Assembly: GCF_013177315.1 (NCBI RefSeq)
Contig: NZ_CP053661.1
Coordinates: forward strand, 3,968,001-4,032,000
DNA length: 64,000 nt
Direction of reading: 5' to 3'
From: Thermoleptolyngbya sichuanensis A183
Lineage (GTDB): Bacteria > Cyanobacteriota > Cyanobacteriia > Elainellales > Elainellaceae
The position numbers and the translations under genes are program-made. Each line of letters begins with the position of its first letter. Position 1 is the stretch's first letter. The notes under the pieces were generated by a model. That model was not told the DNA's origin. It saw only the letters and a list, made by a program, of their open reading frames with translations, and did not search any database. Positions 25,374 to 34,546 of the stretch are shown here, piece by piece.

Positions 25374-26429
25374 CTAAACGGGGCAGGGGGCGCTGGTGGC
25401 CTGTCGCAGACGAGTGAGGGCTTGCCATGCAGAACCCTGGTCGAGCAGTTGTCCTGCAAGGGCGATCGCCTCTGTCAACGTTTCTGCTTTGCCACCGCGC
25501 CATAGATAAAAGCCCGCGTTCCACAGCACCGACTCGCGCAGTTCAGACGGTTTGCCCTGCAACACCTGGAGCATGGCTTCGACTGCGGCGGCGGGGCTGG
25601 TCAAGGGGACATTTTTGCCGCCCATGCCGTAATCGTAGGGGTGCAGGTGCAGCCGCTCCAGCGAGTCTGGCAACGGGGTGCTAAAGCCGAGGATGGCAGT
25701 GCGCTCTCGCGGCAGGTCGCAGCTTCCTTCCAGCCCCTTAACCGTGGTGTAGAGCGGCGTGTTTCGCAGCACAAAGGCTGCCTGCGCCATGCCTTCGGTG
25801 GGGGGATGCACAAAGCCCACGACAACATGGCTCTGCCCCGCATAGGGCGACCAGATGAGTTCCAGCGTGGCAAAGGGCGGGCGCTTGCCAATCTGATCGC
25901 GATATTCCACTAGCGCCTGCGCCAGTGGAAAGTGGGCGGGCATGTAGACGAAGCCCATGCCTGTGCGTTCCAAAACGTCCTGAACCTGGCTAAGGGACAG
26001 GCGCGACCAGTCTACGCCCAGCCCAGCCCACAGCGTCACCAAGGGCACGCCTTCTTTGGTGGGCATAATGTCGCCGCCGTGCTGAATGACGGGCAGGTCT
26101 GCGGCGAGTAGAATCAGCGCCGTGACCAGGCTCAGTGGCAGCGTGCGATCGCGCCCGTCGTAGGGGGCATTGAGGATGAACACAGGGCGATCGCCAATCG
26201 ATTGCAGCTTTGGGCCCAACTCATCATAGGCATCCAGCATTCCTGCCAGTTCTGTCCCCGTGGGGCGCTTGATGCGGTGAGCAATCATGAACGCACCAAT
26301 CTGAGCGGGCGTTGCCTCTTGCAGCAGCATCATGCGCGTGGCGGCGGCAGATTCTTCGCGGGTCAGGTCTTGGCTGGTGTGGGGGCCGCTGCCGACCTTT
26401 CGCAGCAGCGTTCTAAAGGCGTGGCTCAT
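25374..26429 (-). CDS. TrpD2-like (anthranilate phosphoribosyltransferase family) protein
   Basis: The 351 residues resemble anthranilate phosphoribosyltransferase. A helical N-domain (LTREESAAATRMMLLQEATPAQIGAFMIAHRIK) precedes a glycosyltransferase-3 domain with VIQHGGDIMPTKEG and FVYMPAHFPL. The diagnostic PRPP loop differs from TrpD, so this is a paralog of the TrpD2/YbiB type rather than the tryptophan enzyme. Proteins of that type may bind nucleic acid. Its start overlaps the stop of the LysR-type gene by 4 bp (ATGA), so the two are co-translated. Confidence 0.78.
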   Translation of the reverse strand: MSHAFRTLLRKVGSGPHTSQDLTREESAAATRMMLLQEATPAQIGAFMIAHRIKRPTGTELAGMLDAYDELGPKLQSIGDRPVFILNAPYDGRDRTLPLSLVTALILLAADLPVIQHGGDIMPTKEGVPLVTLWAGLGVDWSRLSLSQVQDVLERTGMGFVYMPAHFPLAQALVEYRDQIGKRPPFATLELIWSPYAGQSHVVVGFVHPPTEGMAQAAFVLRNTPLYTTVKGLEGSCDLPRERTAILGFSTPLPDSLERLHLHPYDYGMGGKNVPLTSPAAAVEAMLQVLQGKPSELRESVLWNAGFYLWRGGKAETLTEAIALAGQLLDQGSAWQALTRLRQATSAPCPV

Positions 26430-27406
26430 GCCAAAGAGGAGGGAGATGGGATTAAGGGGGTCGTCGCGGCCAGGGGGTGCTGGCGGATGCGCTGGGGGAG
26501 TTGGGACAGGATCAGGTTGTAGAAATGGCGGATTGGTGGAATTTGCAGGCGATCGCTCGTCGTCACCATCACCACCTGGCGCGTCAGGGGGGGGTCGGTC
26601 AGGGCAGCGTTCGCATCGGGCGCAATCGGGCGAATGGCCAGCGCCGGATCGTCGTAAGCCTCGATCAGCGCCGATTCGGGCAAGAGGGCCAGCATGTCGC
26701 CCTGGCGCACCACACCGCGAAAGGCATCGGGCGTATTTAGCTCCAGCGCAGCCCGCAGCGGCGTTCCCCGGCGGGTAAACTGCTCCTGCACAAGCCGCTG
26801 CATCCCGTAGCCGTCCTTGAACACGACTTGCGGATAGCGGGCCAGGTCGGCCCAGGGCACTGCGTCGCAGCCTGCCAGGGGATGATCGGCCGCCATCAGC
26901 AGCTTAATCGGTTCGTCATAGAGAACTTCCACCACGATTTCTGGACTGCTGGCCACAAAGCGGTTGTTCATCACAATCGCCAGATCCACCAGTCCATCAC
27001 GCAGCACTTTCAATGCGCGATCGCTCCCCAAGGCCGTTACCCGCAGTTGCACCTCTGGATAATCCTGACAAAACTGTTGCAAGACAGGCGGCAGCGAATA
27101 GGCGCAGAGGGAGTGAATCGCTGCTACGCAGAGTTCTGGCTGTTTGCCCGCCCGCAGTTCTCCGAGTTCTTGGGTGGCGTTCGCCCATTCCTGGCAGATT
27201 TTGCGAACCCGAGGCAACAGGCGATCGCCCGCTACCGTCAGCTTGGCCTGGGTGCTGCGGTGAAACAACGACATTCCCAAATCAGATTCCAGAGATTGAA
27301 TCTGGCGGCTCACGGTGGATTGCGTCACGCCACAGCGCAGCGCCGCCTGCTGAAAACTACCCGTTTCTGCCACTGCCAAAAATGCTTTCAACTGCTCTAG
27401 GCGCAT
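26426..27406 (-). CDS. LysR-family regulator, NtcB-like
   Basis: The 326-residue LysR regulator has an N-terminal winged helix-turn-helix, RLEQLKAFLAVAETGSFQQ, followed by TQSTVSRQIQSLE. An effector domain follows with LRVTALGSDRALKVLRDGL and YPQVVFKDGYGMQRLVQEQF. From memory, these phrases resemble cyanobacterial NtcB, the nitrite-responsive activator of nitrate assimilation; no alignment was possible. The C-terminal 25 residues are an extra low-complexity tail overlapping the next gene. No nitrate assimilation genes are in the window. A 14-bp tandem array lies upstream. Confidence 0.75.
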   Translation of the reverse strand: MRLEQLKAFLAVAETGSFQQAALRCGVTQSTVSRQIQSLESDLGMSLFHRSTQAKLTVAGDRLLPRVRKICQEWANATQELGELRAGKQPELCVAAIHSLCAYSLPPVLQQFCQDYPEVQLRVTALGSDRALKVLRDGLVDLAIVMNNRFVASSPEIVVEVLYDEPIKLLMAADHPLAGCDAVPWADLARYPQVVFKDGYGMQRLVQEQFTRRGTPLRAALELNTPDAFRGVVRQGDMLALLPESALIEAYDDPALAIRPIAPDANAALTDPPLTRQVVMVTTSDRLQIPPIRHFYNLILSQLPQRIRQHPLAATTPLIPSPSSLA

Positions 27407-27610
27407 TGCTTTTTGCCCCTTGCACTCTGCCCCAGATTGGTTTAACGATTTGCGTTAACGATTCGCGATATTCGTCGCGGTCTTTGGGAGTAAATGTGAC
27501 TCAGTAAATGTAATTCAAATAACATTATCCCTAAGTTGCTTTGACCTTAGCGGATTTGGGCAGGGGGTTCCGTAGAAGCGGATACAAGACGGAACGCGAT
27601 GGGCATCTGA

Positions 27611-27666
27611 GACTCGATATCAGTGAATCGACATCAGTGAATCGACATCAGTGAATCGACATCAGT
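27611..27666. repeat. 14-bp tandem array
   Basis: One GACTCGATATCAGT unit is followed by three identical GAATCGACATCAGT units. It lies between the divergent LysR start and the EamA gene end, directly beside the EamA stop codon. Confidence 0.9.
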
Positions 27667-27669
27667 CCA

Positions 27670-28623
27670 TTAGGCGCTCAGTTTTGCCTGATTCTTAGCT
27701 TGTCGCTCAGTCTGAATGGTTTGCACTGCGTTTATCGTCAGCGCGACCAAAATTAGCACCATGCCCAGTCCTTCTACACCGCTGGGGCGCTCGCCCAGTT
27801 GCAGCCACGCCGCCAACACGCCAATCACCGGAGCCGCCAGCGTAGATAATCCCGCCGTGCCCACGGGTAAGTTGTTTAGCGCATAGAACCACAGGAGCCA
27901 GGCGATCGCCGCTGCGGGTACGGCGTTATAGAGCAGCGCTGCGATGAACGTGGGCGACCAGACAATCGGCTGAGTGGGAAGCATCCAGGCGGCGATCGCC
28001 AGTGGAATGCTGCCAAACAGCATTTGCCATGCCGACATCGAGAGCAGGTCTAGCTGTTGATCCCGTTGCAACACCCGCGCCAGCACAGCGCTAATGGCCC
28101 AGCAAATACCCGCGCCCACCGCAATGATCTTGCTGCCCAACCCGCTCGACAAATCCAGCGGCATCAGCACCAGCAGCAGCCCCGTCACGGCCATGCCGAC
28201 ACTCAACCACTGCGATCGCCTCAGGGTTTCTTTCAGGAAAATCCACGAAAACAGCAGCAGCCAAAACGGCATGGTATAGTTCAGCACGGCCGTTTTGCCC
28301 GCGCCCCCATTCACCAACGCCCAGGTAATTAGCCCTACGGTTGCAGTGTTTTGCATAAGTCCCAGCAAAATTGTCCCCGGTACGGCCTTGGGCCTTAGCG
28401 GCTTTCGCAGGGCAATTAATGCCAGAAATAGACTCAGCGCCCCCAACACCAGGCGCATTGCCGCAAAGTCGAGCGCCGACGCATAGGCAATGCCAATTTT
28501 CATCACGACCCAGTTATAGCCCCAGATCATCGTCAGCACGAGCAGGGACAGAAACGCAGCGCGATGGTTTTGAGAGGGGTTTTGAGAGGACGTTGGCGAC
28601 GACTTTGACAGCGATTTCGGCAT
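27670..28623 (-). CDS. EamA/DMT-superfamily transporter
   Basis: The 317-residue membrane protein has ten hydrophobic segments in two five-helix EamA halves, for example FLSLLVLTMIWGYNWVVMKI and the second-half start GAGICWAISAVLARVL. It is preceded by a short Ser/Gln-rich N-terminus and has a charged C-terminal tail. Members export amino acids or metabolites; the substrate is not predictable. It starts at ATG 28623. A second, diverged EamA gene is at 50980-51981. Confidence 0.88.
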   Translation of the reverse strand: MPKSLSKSSPTSSQNPSQNHRAAFLSLLVLTMIWGYNWVVMKIGIAYASALDFAAMRLVLGALSLFLALIALRKPLRPKAVPGTILLGLMQNTATVGLITWALVNGGAGKTAVLNYTMPFWLLLFSWIFLKETLRRSQWLSVGMAVTGLLLVLMPLDLSSGLGSKIIAVGAGICWAISAVLARVLQRDQQLDLLSMSAWQMLFGSIPLAIAAWMLPTQPIVWSPTFIAALLYNAVPAAAIAWLLWFYALNNLPVGTAGLSTLAAPVIGVLAAWLQLGERPSGVEGLGMVLILVALTINAVQTIQTERQAKNQAKLSA

Positions 28624-28734
28624 CAGTAGAAAACCCGATAGCGTAAGAACAACCTGACTAGGCAGGATGCCACTTTACCCTATCGAGCACAGGACGAAAA
28701 GCGTCAGCCCTGAAGGAACTGCTTGCCGCAAGAC

Positions 28735-29997
28735 TTAGCTCAACATGCCAGACAGCAGTGCCCCGGCTGAGTGCTTTAGCGCGTCTACTTTGTCAAGCTG
28801 TTCCCACGGCAAATCTAGATCCGTGCGGCCAAAGTGACCGTAGGCCGCGACATTCTGGTAGAACCGTCCGCCCCGTTCGGCAGGCAGTCGGCTCAGGTTA
28901 TAGGTCTGGATGATGCCCGCCGGACGCAGTTCAAAGTGCTGTTTCACCAGTTCCAGCAGACGCTCATCGTCGATCTTGCCCGTGCCAAAGGTGTCTACCA
29001 TGATGCTAACGGGACGCGCCACGCCAATCGCATAACTCAACTGCACTTCGCACTTGTCTGCGAGTCCGGCTGCGACGATATTTTTGGCGGCGTGGCGGGC
29101 GGCGTAGGCAGCGCTGCGATCGACCTTGGTGGGGTCCTTGCCAGAAAACGCGCCGCCGCCGTGGCGAGAATAGCCGCCGTAGGTGTCCACGATGATTTTG
29201 CGACCCGTCAGCCCCGAATCGCCCTGGGGCCCGCCAATCACAAATTTACCCGTGGGGTTCACCAAAAAGCGCGTACCGCTGTCTGGCTTGATAGCGATGT
29301 CCGAAAAGATGGGCTGCACGACGATTTGCCAGAGGTCTTCCCGAATCTTGGCCTGAACCGCTGCTGGGTCGGTAATGTCGTCGATGGTTTCCGTATGCTG
29401 CGTAGAGACGAGAATCGTGTCAATGCCAACAGGGCGACCGTCTTCGTAAATGACTGTGACCTGGGTTTTGCCGTCGGGGCGCAGGTAGGGGAGCTGACCC
29501 GACTTTCGCACAGCAGCGAGGCGGCGCGAGATGCGGTGGGCCAGGCTGATTGGCAATGGCATGAGTTCCGGCGTTTCGTTGCAGGCAAAGCCAAACATCA
29601 ATCCCTGGTCGCCCGCGCCGATTGCGTCGAGTTCTTCTTCACTGCGCTGCGATCGCTGCTCATGGGCCTTGTCTACGCCCTGGGCGATGTCGGGCGATTG
29701 GGCATCGAGCGCCACCAGCACCGCGCAGCTATTGGACGAAAAACCATTGACCGAATCGGTGTAGCCAATTTCTGCGATCTTTTGGCGGACGAGATCAACG
29801 TAGTTCACGGTGCCTTTGGAGGAAATTTCTCCGGTGATCAGCACCAGACCCGTATTGACGACGACTTCTGCGGCGACTCGGCTGCTGGGATCTTGGGTCA
29901 ACAAGGCATCGAGGATCGAGTCCGAGATCTGGTCACAGATTTTATCGGGGTGGCCTTCGGTAACAGATTCTGATGTGAATAGATAGCGACGGGACAA
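28735..29997 (-). CDS. metK: S-adenosylmethionine synthetase
   Basis: The enzyme makes S-adenosylmethionine from methionine and ATP. The 420 residues are full length, with the signature [19 protein letters not shown] at the N-terminus, [12 protein letters not shown], and [21 protein letters not shown] with the catalytic loop. The start is TTG at 29997, supported by the family start [18 protein letters not shown] and by GAGAGG about 9 bases upstream. The 372-bp spacer 29998-30369 upstream holds no gene. A TATAAT box on the minus strand near 30196 may be the promoter. No SAM riboswitch was recognised. Confidence 0.97.
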   Translation of the reverse strand: MSRRYLFTSESVTEGHPDKICDQISDSILDALLTQDPSSRVAAEVVVNTGLVLITGEISSKGTVNYVDLVRQKIAEIGYTDSVNGFSSNSCAVLVALDAQSPDIAQGVDKAHEQRSQRSEEELDAIGAGDQGLMFGFACNETPELMPLPISLAHRISRRLAAVRKSGQLPYLRPDGKTQVTVIYEDGRPVGIDTILVSTQHTETIDDITDPAAVQAKIREDLWQIVVQPIFSDIAIKPDSGTRFLVNPTGKFVIGGPQGDSGLTGRKIIVDTYGGYSRHGGGAFSGKDPTKVDRSAAYAARHAAKNIVAAGLADKCEVQLSYAIGVARPVSIMVDTFGTGKIDDERLLELVKQHFELRPAGIIQTYNLSRLPAERGGRFYQNVAAYGHFGRTDLDLPWEQLDKVDALKHSAGALLSGMLS

Positions 29998-30369
29998 GGG
30001 AAACGACCTCTCTAACGTAGGATGGAACTGAAAAGACGGGATAGAGAATGCTGTGCCAGCAGCCGTGAATGCAGGAAGCGTAATGACTCAGAGGCACTTG
30101 GCAAGAAGAACCGAGGTGCAAGGGCGATCGCGGACAGGGGGCTATGCAAGAGGCTATCTGAGGAGAATATCACAGATTGAATATCGCATTGCACATTATA
30201 ATTCCTCATTCTCCACCGGGAATTGCATGTTTCAAATCTTTAATCTCCGTTTCCGTTTTGGATAGGGGCTTTTCAGTTTATCGGAACGGGTGGGTTAAAT
30301 GACCTGAGACGTGCCAGTTTCGAGGGGAATGCTTCAAGGAAGTGACCCTGGCAATGTCTAGGACAGAGT

Positions 30370-32712
30370 CTAGGACGGAACTTTCCTGCGCGATGGGCCT
30401 CGGAAGCGGGCGGGGAGCGATCGCCCCTTTTGTTTCACCTGGTGCAACCGCTGGCGCAAGCGAGATAGATCACCCACCTGGCCGCCATAGCGCCACGTTA
30501 CATAGGACTGAGCAATCTGGTGGATGAGTTCCCCGTGGGCGGGCTGCTGCTGCTGGGCGGTGCGGGCAAACTCTAGGGGAGTATCGCTGGGGGCCTTGCG
30601 GATGTGCTGTTCGGCGAGCCAGCGCAGCATTTCTTGATAGAGCGCCTCCGCCGGAGCCAGAGACTTCAACCAGCGGCGATCGCGCCAGGCAGCCCAGCCG
30701 CTCCAGCCCAGCCAGCCCAAAAATGCCGCCACCGTGAGGCCCATCAGCCCCGTCAGCAGCCCCACCCAGCCCTGCGTGAACCAGCGAGTTAGGGTAGACA
30801 TGGCCCAACCAAAGCCCTGGGCGATCGCCTCTAGCAGACCGTTCAAGAAGCCCGACACCGGAGAGGGCAGCCAGCCCGCGATCCATTCCCAGAATTTCTT
30901 CAGCGCGGCGAACACCTGCGACTCTTCGACCGAGGTGGGGATCACGTCTCCGCCGGGAATCGGGTTAAAGGCAAACCAGCCATATTTGTGGAAATATACC
31001 TCCGTCATGGCAAAGGCATCGGTGTTTCGCACCACGTAATAGCCCGTGAAAGGATTAAACTCGCCTGCGCCAAAGCCCACCACCAGTCGCGCCGGAATGC
31101 CAAGGGAGCGCAGCATGATGGTTAGCACCGTAGAAAAGTGGTCGGGATAGCCGCCCTGGTACTTGTAGAGAAATGCCTCGACCAAATCCTCGTTTTCTTC
31201 TAAAAACGGCAGATCGGGCAAAATGCGATAGTTTTGCTTGAGATATTGCGCCAGGTAGAGGGCTTTTTCGTAGGGCGCGGTGATCGGCGTGGGCGACTTG
31301 GCCAGCGCCTCTTCTGCGGTCTGACGGATGCGGGGGGCGATCGCCGCTGGCACGCCTAGATAATAGTCAGTGATGTTGGACGGGGTGACGGTCGTGGCAT
31401 TCCGCAACTGGGTGCGATCGCGAAAGGGCACTTCCGACACCACGGTATAGGTCAAACCCTGCGACAGCGGAATGGGCGATCGCAGCGCACCTTCGGGATC
31501 GATGGCAATTTGCCGCGTGGGAAAGTAAAGCTCCTTGGCTTCGTAGAGGGCGGGCACTAGGTTGGGCAAATCTGCAACTACAGTAAAGGTCTGAATCACT
31601 TCCCGCGTCTGGTTCAGCGTCACCGACCAGGGCAGAATTTGGCGATAGGTCCAGGGCGATCGCTCTAGCACCTGCACATCGTTTTCCCCATCCCGCGACA
31701 CTTCCCAGCCCTGCCCCGTATAGCGGTCGAACGCCATCACGCGCCAAAAGCCCTCGGACTGCGATCGCACGCGCATCACCACCTTTGGGGTCAGCGAGCC
31801 GCGCAGATTTTGGTTCATCTGGCGATTAAAGCCATAGTAAAAATCTGCATCCACTTCGCCCGGCCCGCCCTGCACATTGCCGTTTGCGCCCATGCCGCTG
31901 CCCGTGCTGGCGCGACCGTCGCGCACATAGCCAGGGTTGATAATCGTGCCGCCGTCAAACTGGCCTTCAAACTGGATGGGCGCACTGACCGGAAACGCCC
32001 GCAGTTGATAACCCGGAAGGCGGGGCAAAAAGGCAAAAATCACCAGCCCCAGCGCCAGCGTAATGCCCAGCACGCCTACCAGCGGCCGCAGCGGCAAACT
32101 CTGGCGAATGCGCCGCATCGTCTTGGGAGCAACCCCAAGCTGAGAGCGATAGTCTAGCACTAGCGCCGGAATGCCCAAAGCCACAAAGGCAATCAGCAGC
32201 GGCGCAAACCAGAAGGTCTGGCTGAGAGTGGCCGCCACGCCCATCAAGATCAGCCCGATCACAATGGAATAGCCCAGGTCTTTGCGGCGCGGCAGGTCAA
32301 AGCTGTGAAAGACCTGAAGCTGGATCAGCAGTTCCGCCAGGGCCATGCGCGTGTCGTTGCGCTCTGCCACCAGCCGCACAAAAAAGACCGCCAGGGCAAT
32401 CAGCATGGCGATCGCAATACAAAATTTCACCGGGATATTGCGGCTGCGGCGACGCGACCAGCTCCACGCTCCGCCCACCGCGCTCATCGGCACGGCCCAA
32501 AGACTTACGCCCAATGCATCGGTCGTATCTGCCGCTGACACATCTACCGCAATAATGCCGACAATCACCATCGCCTGCACCAGCACCCGCAGCGGCAGCG
32601 AATCTTCCGGCGGCTCCGAGGAATCTAAATCGCCAAGCCGCCGCTGCATCTGCGCCCAAAGCGCTTTGCCGTTCAACCAGTTACCCCGCCGCTGCGAAAC
32701 CGGATTCGCCAT
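30370..32712 (-). CDS. TgpA-like transglutaminase-fold membrane protein, catalytic residues absent
   Basis: The 780 residues have the TgpA layout. About six N-terminal transmembrane helices (to about residue 215) precede an extracytoplasmic region, a transglutaminase-like domain (about 455-585), another transmembrane helix near 650 and a cytoplasmic DUF4129-type tail. In active enzymes the nucleophile motif is GxCxxxAxxF and the histidine is in HAW. Here the equivalent segments read GGYPDHFSTVLTIMLRS and TDAFAMTEVYF, so both Cys and His are missing. The fold and following GWFAFNPIPG are well kept, which argues for a retained non-catalytic role. It is transcribed away from metK's upstream region and stands alone. 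Confidence 0.83.
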   Translation of the reverse strand: MANPVSQRRGNWLNGKALWAQMQRRLGDLDSSEPPEDSLPLRVLVQAMVIVGIIAVDVSAADTTDALGVSLWAVPMSAVGGAWSWSRRRSRNIPVKFCIAIAMLIALAVFFVRLVAERNDTRMALAELLIQLQVFHSFDLPRRKDLGYSIVIGLILMGVAATLSQTFWFAPLLIAFVALGIPALVLDYRSQLGVAPKTMRRIRQSLPLRPLVGVLGITLALGLVIFAFLPRLPGYQLRAFPVSAPIQFEGQFDGGTIINPGYVRDGRASTGSGMGANGNVQGGPGEVDADFYYGFNRQMNQNLRGSLTPKVVMRVRSQSEGFWRVMAFDRYTGQGWEVSRDGENDVQVLERSPWTYRQILPWSVTLNQTREVIQTFTVVADLPNLVPALYEAKELYFPTRQIAIDPEGALRSPIPLSQGLTYTVVSEVPFRDRTQLRNATTVTPSNITDYYLGVPAAIAPRIRQTAEEALAKSPTPITAPYEKALYLAQYLKQNYRILPDLPFLEENEDLVEAFLYKYQGGYPDHFSTVLTIMLRSLGIPARLVVGFGAGEFNPFTGYYVVRNTDAFAMTEVYFHKYGWFAFNPIPGGDVIPTSVEESQVFAALKKFWEWIAGWLPSPVSGFLNGLLEAIAQGFGWAMSTLTRWFTQGWVGLLTGLMGLTVAAFLGWLGWSGWAAWRDRRWLKSLAPAEALYQEMLRWLAEQHIRKAPSDTPLEFARTAQQQQPAHGELIHQIAQSYVTWRYGGQVGDLSRLRQRLHQVKQKGRSLPARFRGPSRRKVPS

Positions 32713-32890
32713 GCTGTTCTGCTACCCTCAAGCTGTTCTGATACCCGTTCTAGCACTGGTCTTCCCGGAATGGCTTCTAGACAGCGCTATTTGCAAACGA
32801 GATGAGTGCCAGCGCAACGTATCAAAGTTCTACTAGGCGGCGCTTACGGCTATACCCGTCATGCCACGCGGACGGTATCTTACAAGGGGA

Positions 32891-33523
32891 TTAGCGAGTT
32901 GCATGACGGCGTGCCCACTGGCGGATGGCTTGGCGCAGGGCGCGTCGTCCTTCTGACCGATGCACTTCGATGATCTGCGGCAGTTCACGGATGGGCAGTT
33001 GGGGTAGCGCCAGACTCCGCTCTGCTTCCGCATAGTCCCCCGATTGAAGGTGGTAGATCTTCAAGTTGCCGTCGTCGTAGCACCAGAGTTCGGGCACGCG
33101 CAGCCGGGCGTAGATGGGGAAGCGATCAAGGGATTTGTTGGTAATGTCAATCTCTAGCGCCAGGTCGGGTGGTGGGTCTTGGCGCAAGTCTAGATTGGTT
33201 CTGCCGCGCACGGCGGGTTCGTTTTGAAAGTAAAAGCAGTTGTCAGGTTCCAGCCCGGCCCTCTGGAGGCGATCGCGCCATGTGGTAGAGCCATAGCTTT
33301 CGTAGTTCAGCGCTAGCTCGTCGGCCATGTCTTTCACCGCGTTGCCAATCACCTCTTTGAAATATTCGTGTTCCGGTAGCGGGGTCATGATCTCCAGCGT
33401 GCCGTTGTCGTAGGCGATACGGGCAGAACGGCGATCGCCTAGGTCTTCCAGCAGCCGCTCAAACTGCTCCCAGCTAATGTTGTGTAGCAAAACGCGATCG
33501 GCACGATGGGAGGTGGCAACCAT
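32891..33523 (-). CDS. Uma2-family endonuclease (DUF820)
   Basis: The 210 residues carry the restriction-endonuclease-like Uma2 fold common in cyanobacteria: ISWEQFERLLEDLGDRRS, YDNGTLEIMTPLPEHE, and the PD-(D/E)xK-type core PPPDLALEIDITNKS. The adjacent small HTH gene lies 46 bp upstream on the same strand and may regulate it. Uma2 genes occur in many copies per genome and are thought to be selfish or defence-related; the function of this copy is unknown. Confidence 0.85.
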   Translation of the reverse strand: MVATSHRADRVLLHNISWEQFERLLEDLGDRRSARIAYDNGTLEIMTPLPEHEYFKEVIGNAVKDMADELALNYESYGSTTWRDRLQRAGLEPDNCFYFQNEPAVRGRTNLDLRQDPPPDLALEIDITNKSLDRFPIYARLRVPELWCYDDGNLKIYHLQSGDYAEAERSLALPQLPIRELPQIIEVHRSEGRRALRQAIRQWARRHATR

Positions 33524-33569
33524 TGGGAGAGGGATGGAGGATGAGGGATTGAGGATGAATGCGCTGCTC

Positions 33570-33782
33570 CTACTCTTCTAGTATTTCAACTAAATCTTCG
33601 ATCGACACGTCGAAGGCGATCGCCAGTCTGCGAATTGCCGTGTAATCAGTCATGGTCATTGCGTCGCGCTGCACGTAGTTTTTGACAGTGCTGTAGTTCA
33701 GTCCGGCGCGTTCGGCAACTTCTCGGAGCGTCCAGCCCCGCTGCTCTGCAAATTCTCGAATTCTCAGCCGAATTAGCCCCAT
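33570..33782 (-). CDS. Small XRE-type helix-turn-helix regulator
   Basis: The protein has only 70 residues and is all HTH: LREVAERAGLNYSTVKNYVQR forms helices 2 and 3, and IRRLAIAFDVSIEDLVEILEE closes the fold. The size is that of Cro or antitoxin-like repressors. Two palindromic sites lie within 66 bp upstream of the start (33797-33810 and 33833-33848) and fit autoregulation. It is followed on the same strand by the Uma2 gene, 46 bp away, so the pair may form one unit. Confidence 0.85.
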   Translation of the reverse strand: MGLIRLRIREFAEQRGWTLREVAERAGLNYSTVKNYVQRDAMTMTDYTAIRRLAIAFDVSIEDLVEILEE

Positions 33783-33796
33783 GTACAGTTGACAAA

Positions 33797-33848
33797 GACT
33801 CAGATGAGTCCTTTAATGATGCTTAGACAGATGGACTCAGTTGAGTCC
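33797..33848. promoter_or_regulatory. Paired palindromic operator candidates
   Basis: GACTCA-GA-TGAGTC (33797-33810) and GGACTCA-GT-TGAGTCC (33833-33848) share the same half-site, GACTCA. Their centres are 37 bp apart. They lie immediately upstream of the small HTH regulator and are the expected size for a dimeric XRE repressor. Confidence 0.6.
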
Positions 33849-33890
33849 TGTACGGTTATCTTGAAACCGTTTGGTTAGAAGCCATGACGT

Positions 33891-34016
33891 TAGATCCCCC
33901 TAAATCCCCCTTGAGCAAGGGGGACTTCCGGAGCAGTGCGGCTTTCCCTTTGCTTAAGGCCGACTTCCGGGTCGGTTTGATTCCCCCCTTGTTCAAGGGG
34001 GGCTAGGGGGGATCTA
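33891..34016. repeat. MITE-like inverted-repeat element with GGGGGATC ends
   Basis: The left arm TAGATCCCCCTAAATCCCCC and the right arm (complement) TAGATCCCCCCTAGCCCCCC bound about 126 bp without coding capacity. An internal ACTTCCGG repeat is present. The arms resemble the inner arms of the 163-bp family B elements. Confidence 0.65.
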
Positions 34017-34086
34017 CCGACGTGCCATGCCATGACCAAAGCACCCAGATAACCTGCGATCGCCCTACCTTATTTCAGGTGACATC

Positions 34087-34339
34087 ATGATAACTCCAAA
34101 GTCTGTACCCGATTTGCTTCGGGTGCCTGTTTCTGCTGTGCCAAACGGTCAGCAGCCCGTTCGCATTCTGATTTGTGGCGTGCTGCCCGGTGTGAATAAT
34201 ATTGTGCAATATTGTGCATCAGCTTCATGTCCGGCGCTTTGCTGAAGCGGGCGAATGGTCGCCGCCGCTGCCATCGCCGGTGGAGGGCGAAGTGATCCGC
34301 ATTTTGGTGCGCTATTGGTCAGGAGGGCAATTCCTGTAG
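34087..34339 (+). pseudogene. Small hypothetical gene frameshifted by a 10-bp tandem duplication
   Basis: From ATG 34087 the frame reads MITPKSVPDLLRVPVSAV and continues to PGVNNIV. There AATATTGTGC occurs twice in tandem (34198-34207 and 34208-34217). Without one copy the frame continues VHQLHVRRFAEAGEWSPPLP to SGGQFL and stops at TAG 34337-34339, giving 80 residues. With both copies it stops early. The composition and phrase structure look coding on both sides of the duplication. I do not recognise a function. The stretch 34340-34546 holds nothing else that I can support. Confidence 0.62.
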
Positions 34340-34546
34340 GGAACGTGTGCCGCACCACTTGCGCGAACGCTTCTCAAATCGCCCGTTGCGGCCATAGCTA
34401 GGAAATATTGCCAGAGCGACTGCAAAAAAATCAGTTGGGTCGGTCGCGCCTTCCCAACTGAAATCCAAGTATTCAGGGCTATTCAGGGTTATTCAGAACC
34501 TTGTGCTGACCCACGGGCTGCTATGCCAAGTTTCCCTAGAACAGGC

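Noticed and set aside
28834..29973. 379-codon frame antisense to metK
   Set aside because: It mirrors metK over its whole length, with no homology of its own.
29998..30369. SAM riboswitch before metK
   Set aside because: No recognisable riboswitch core could be traced by eye.
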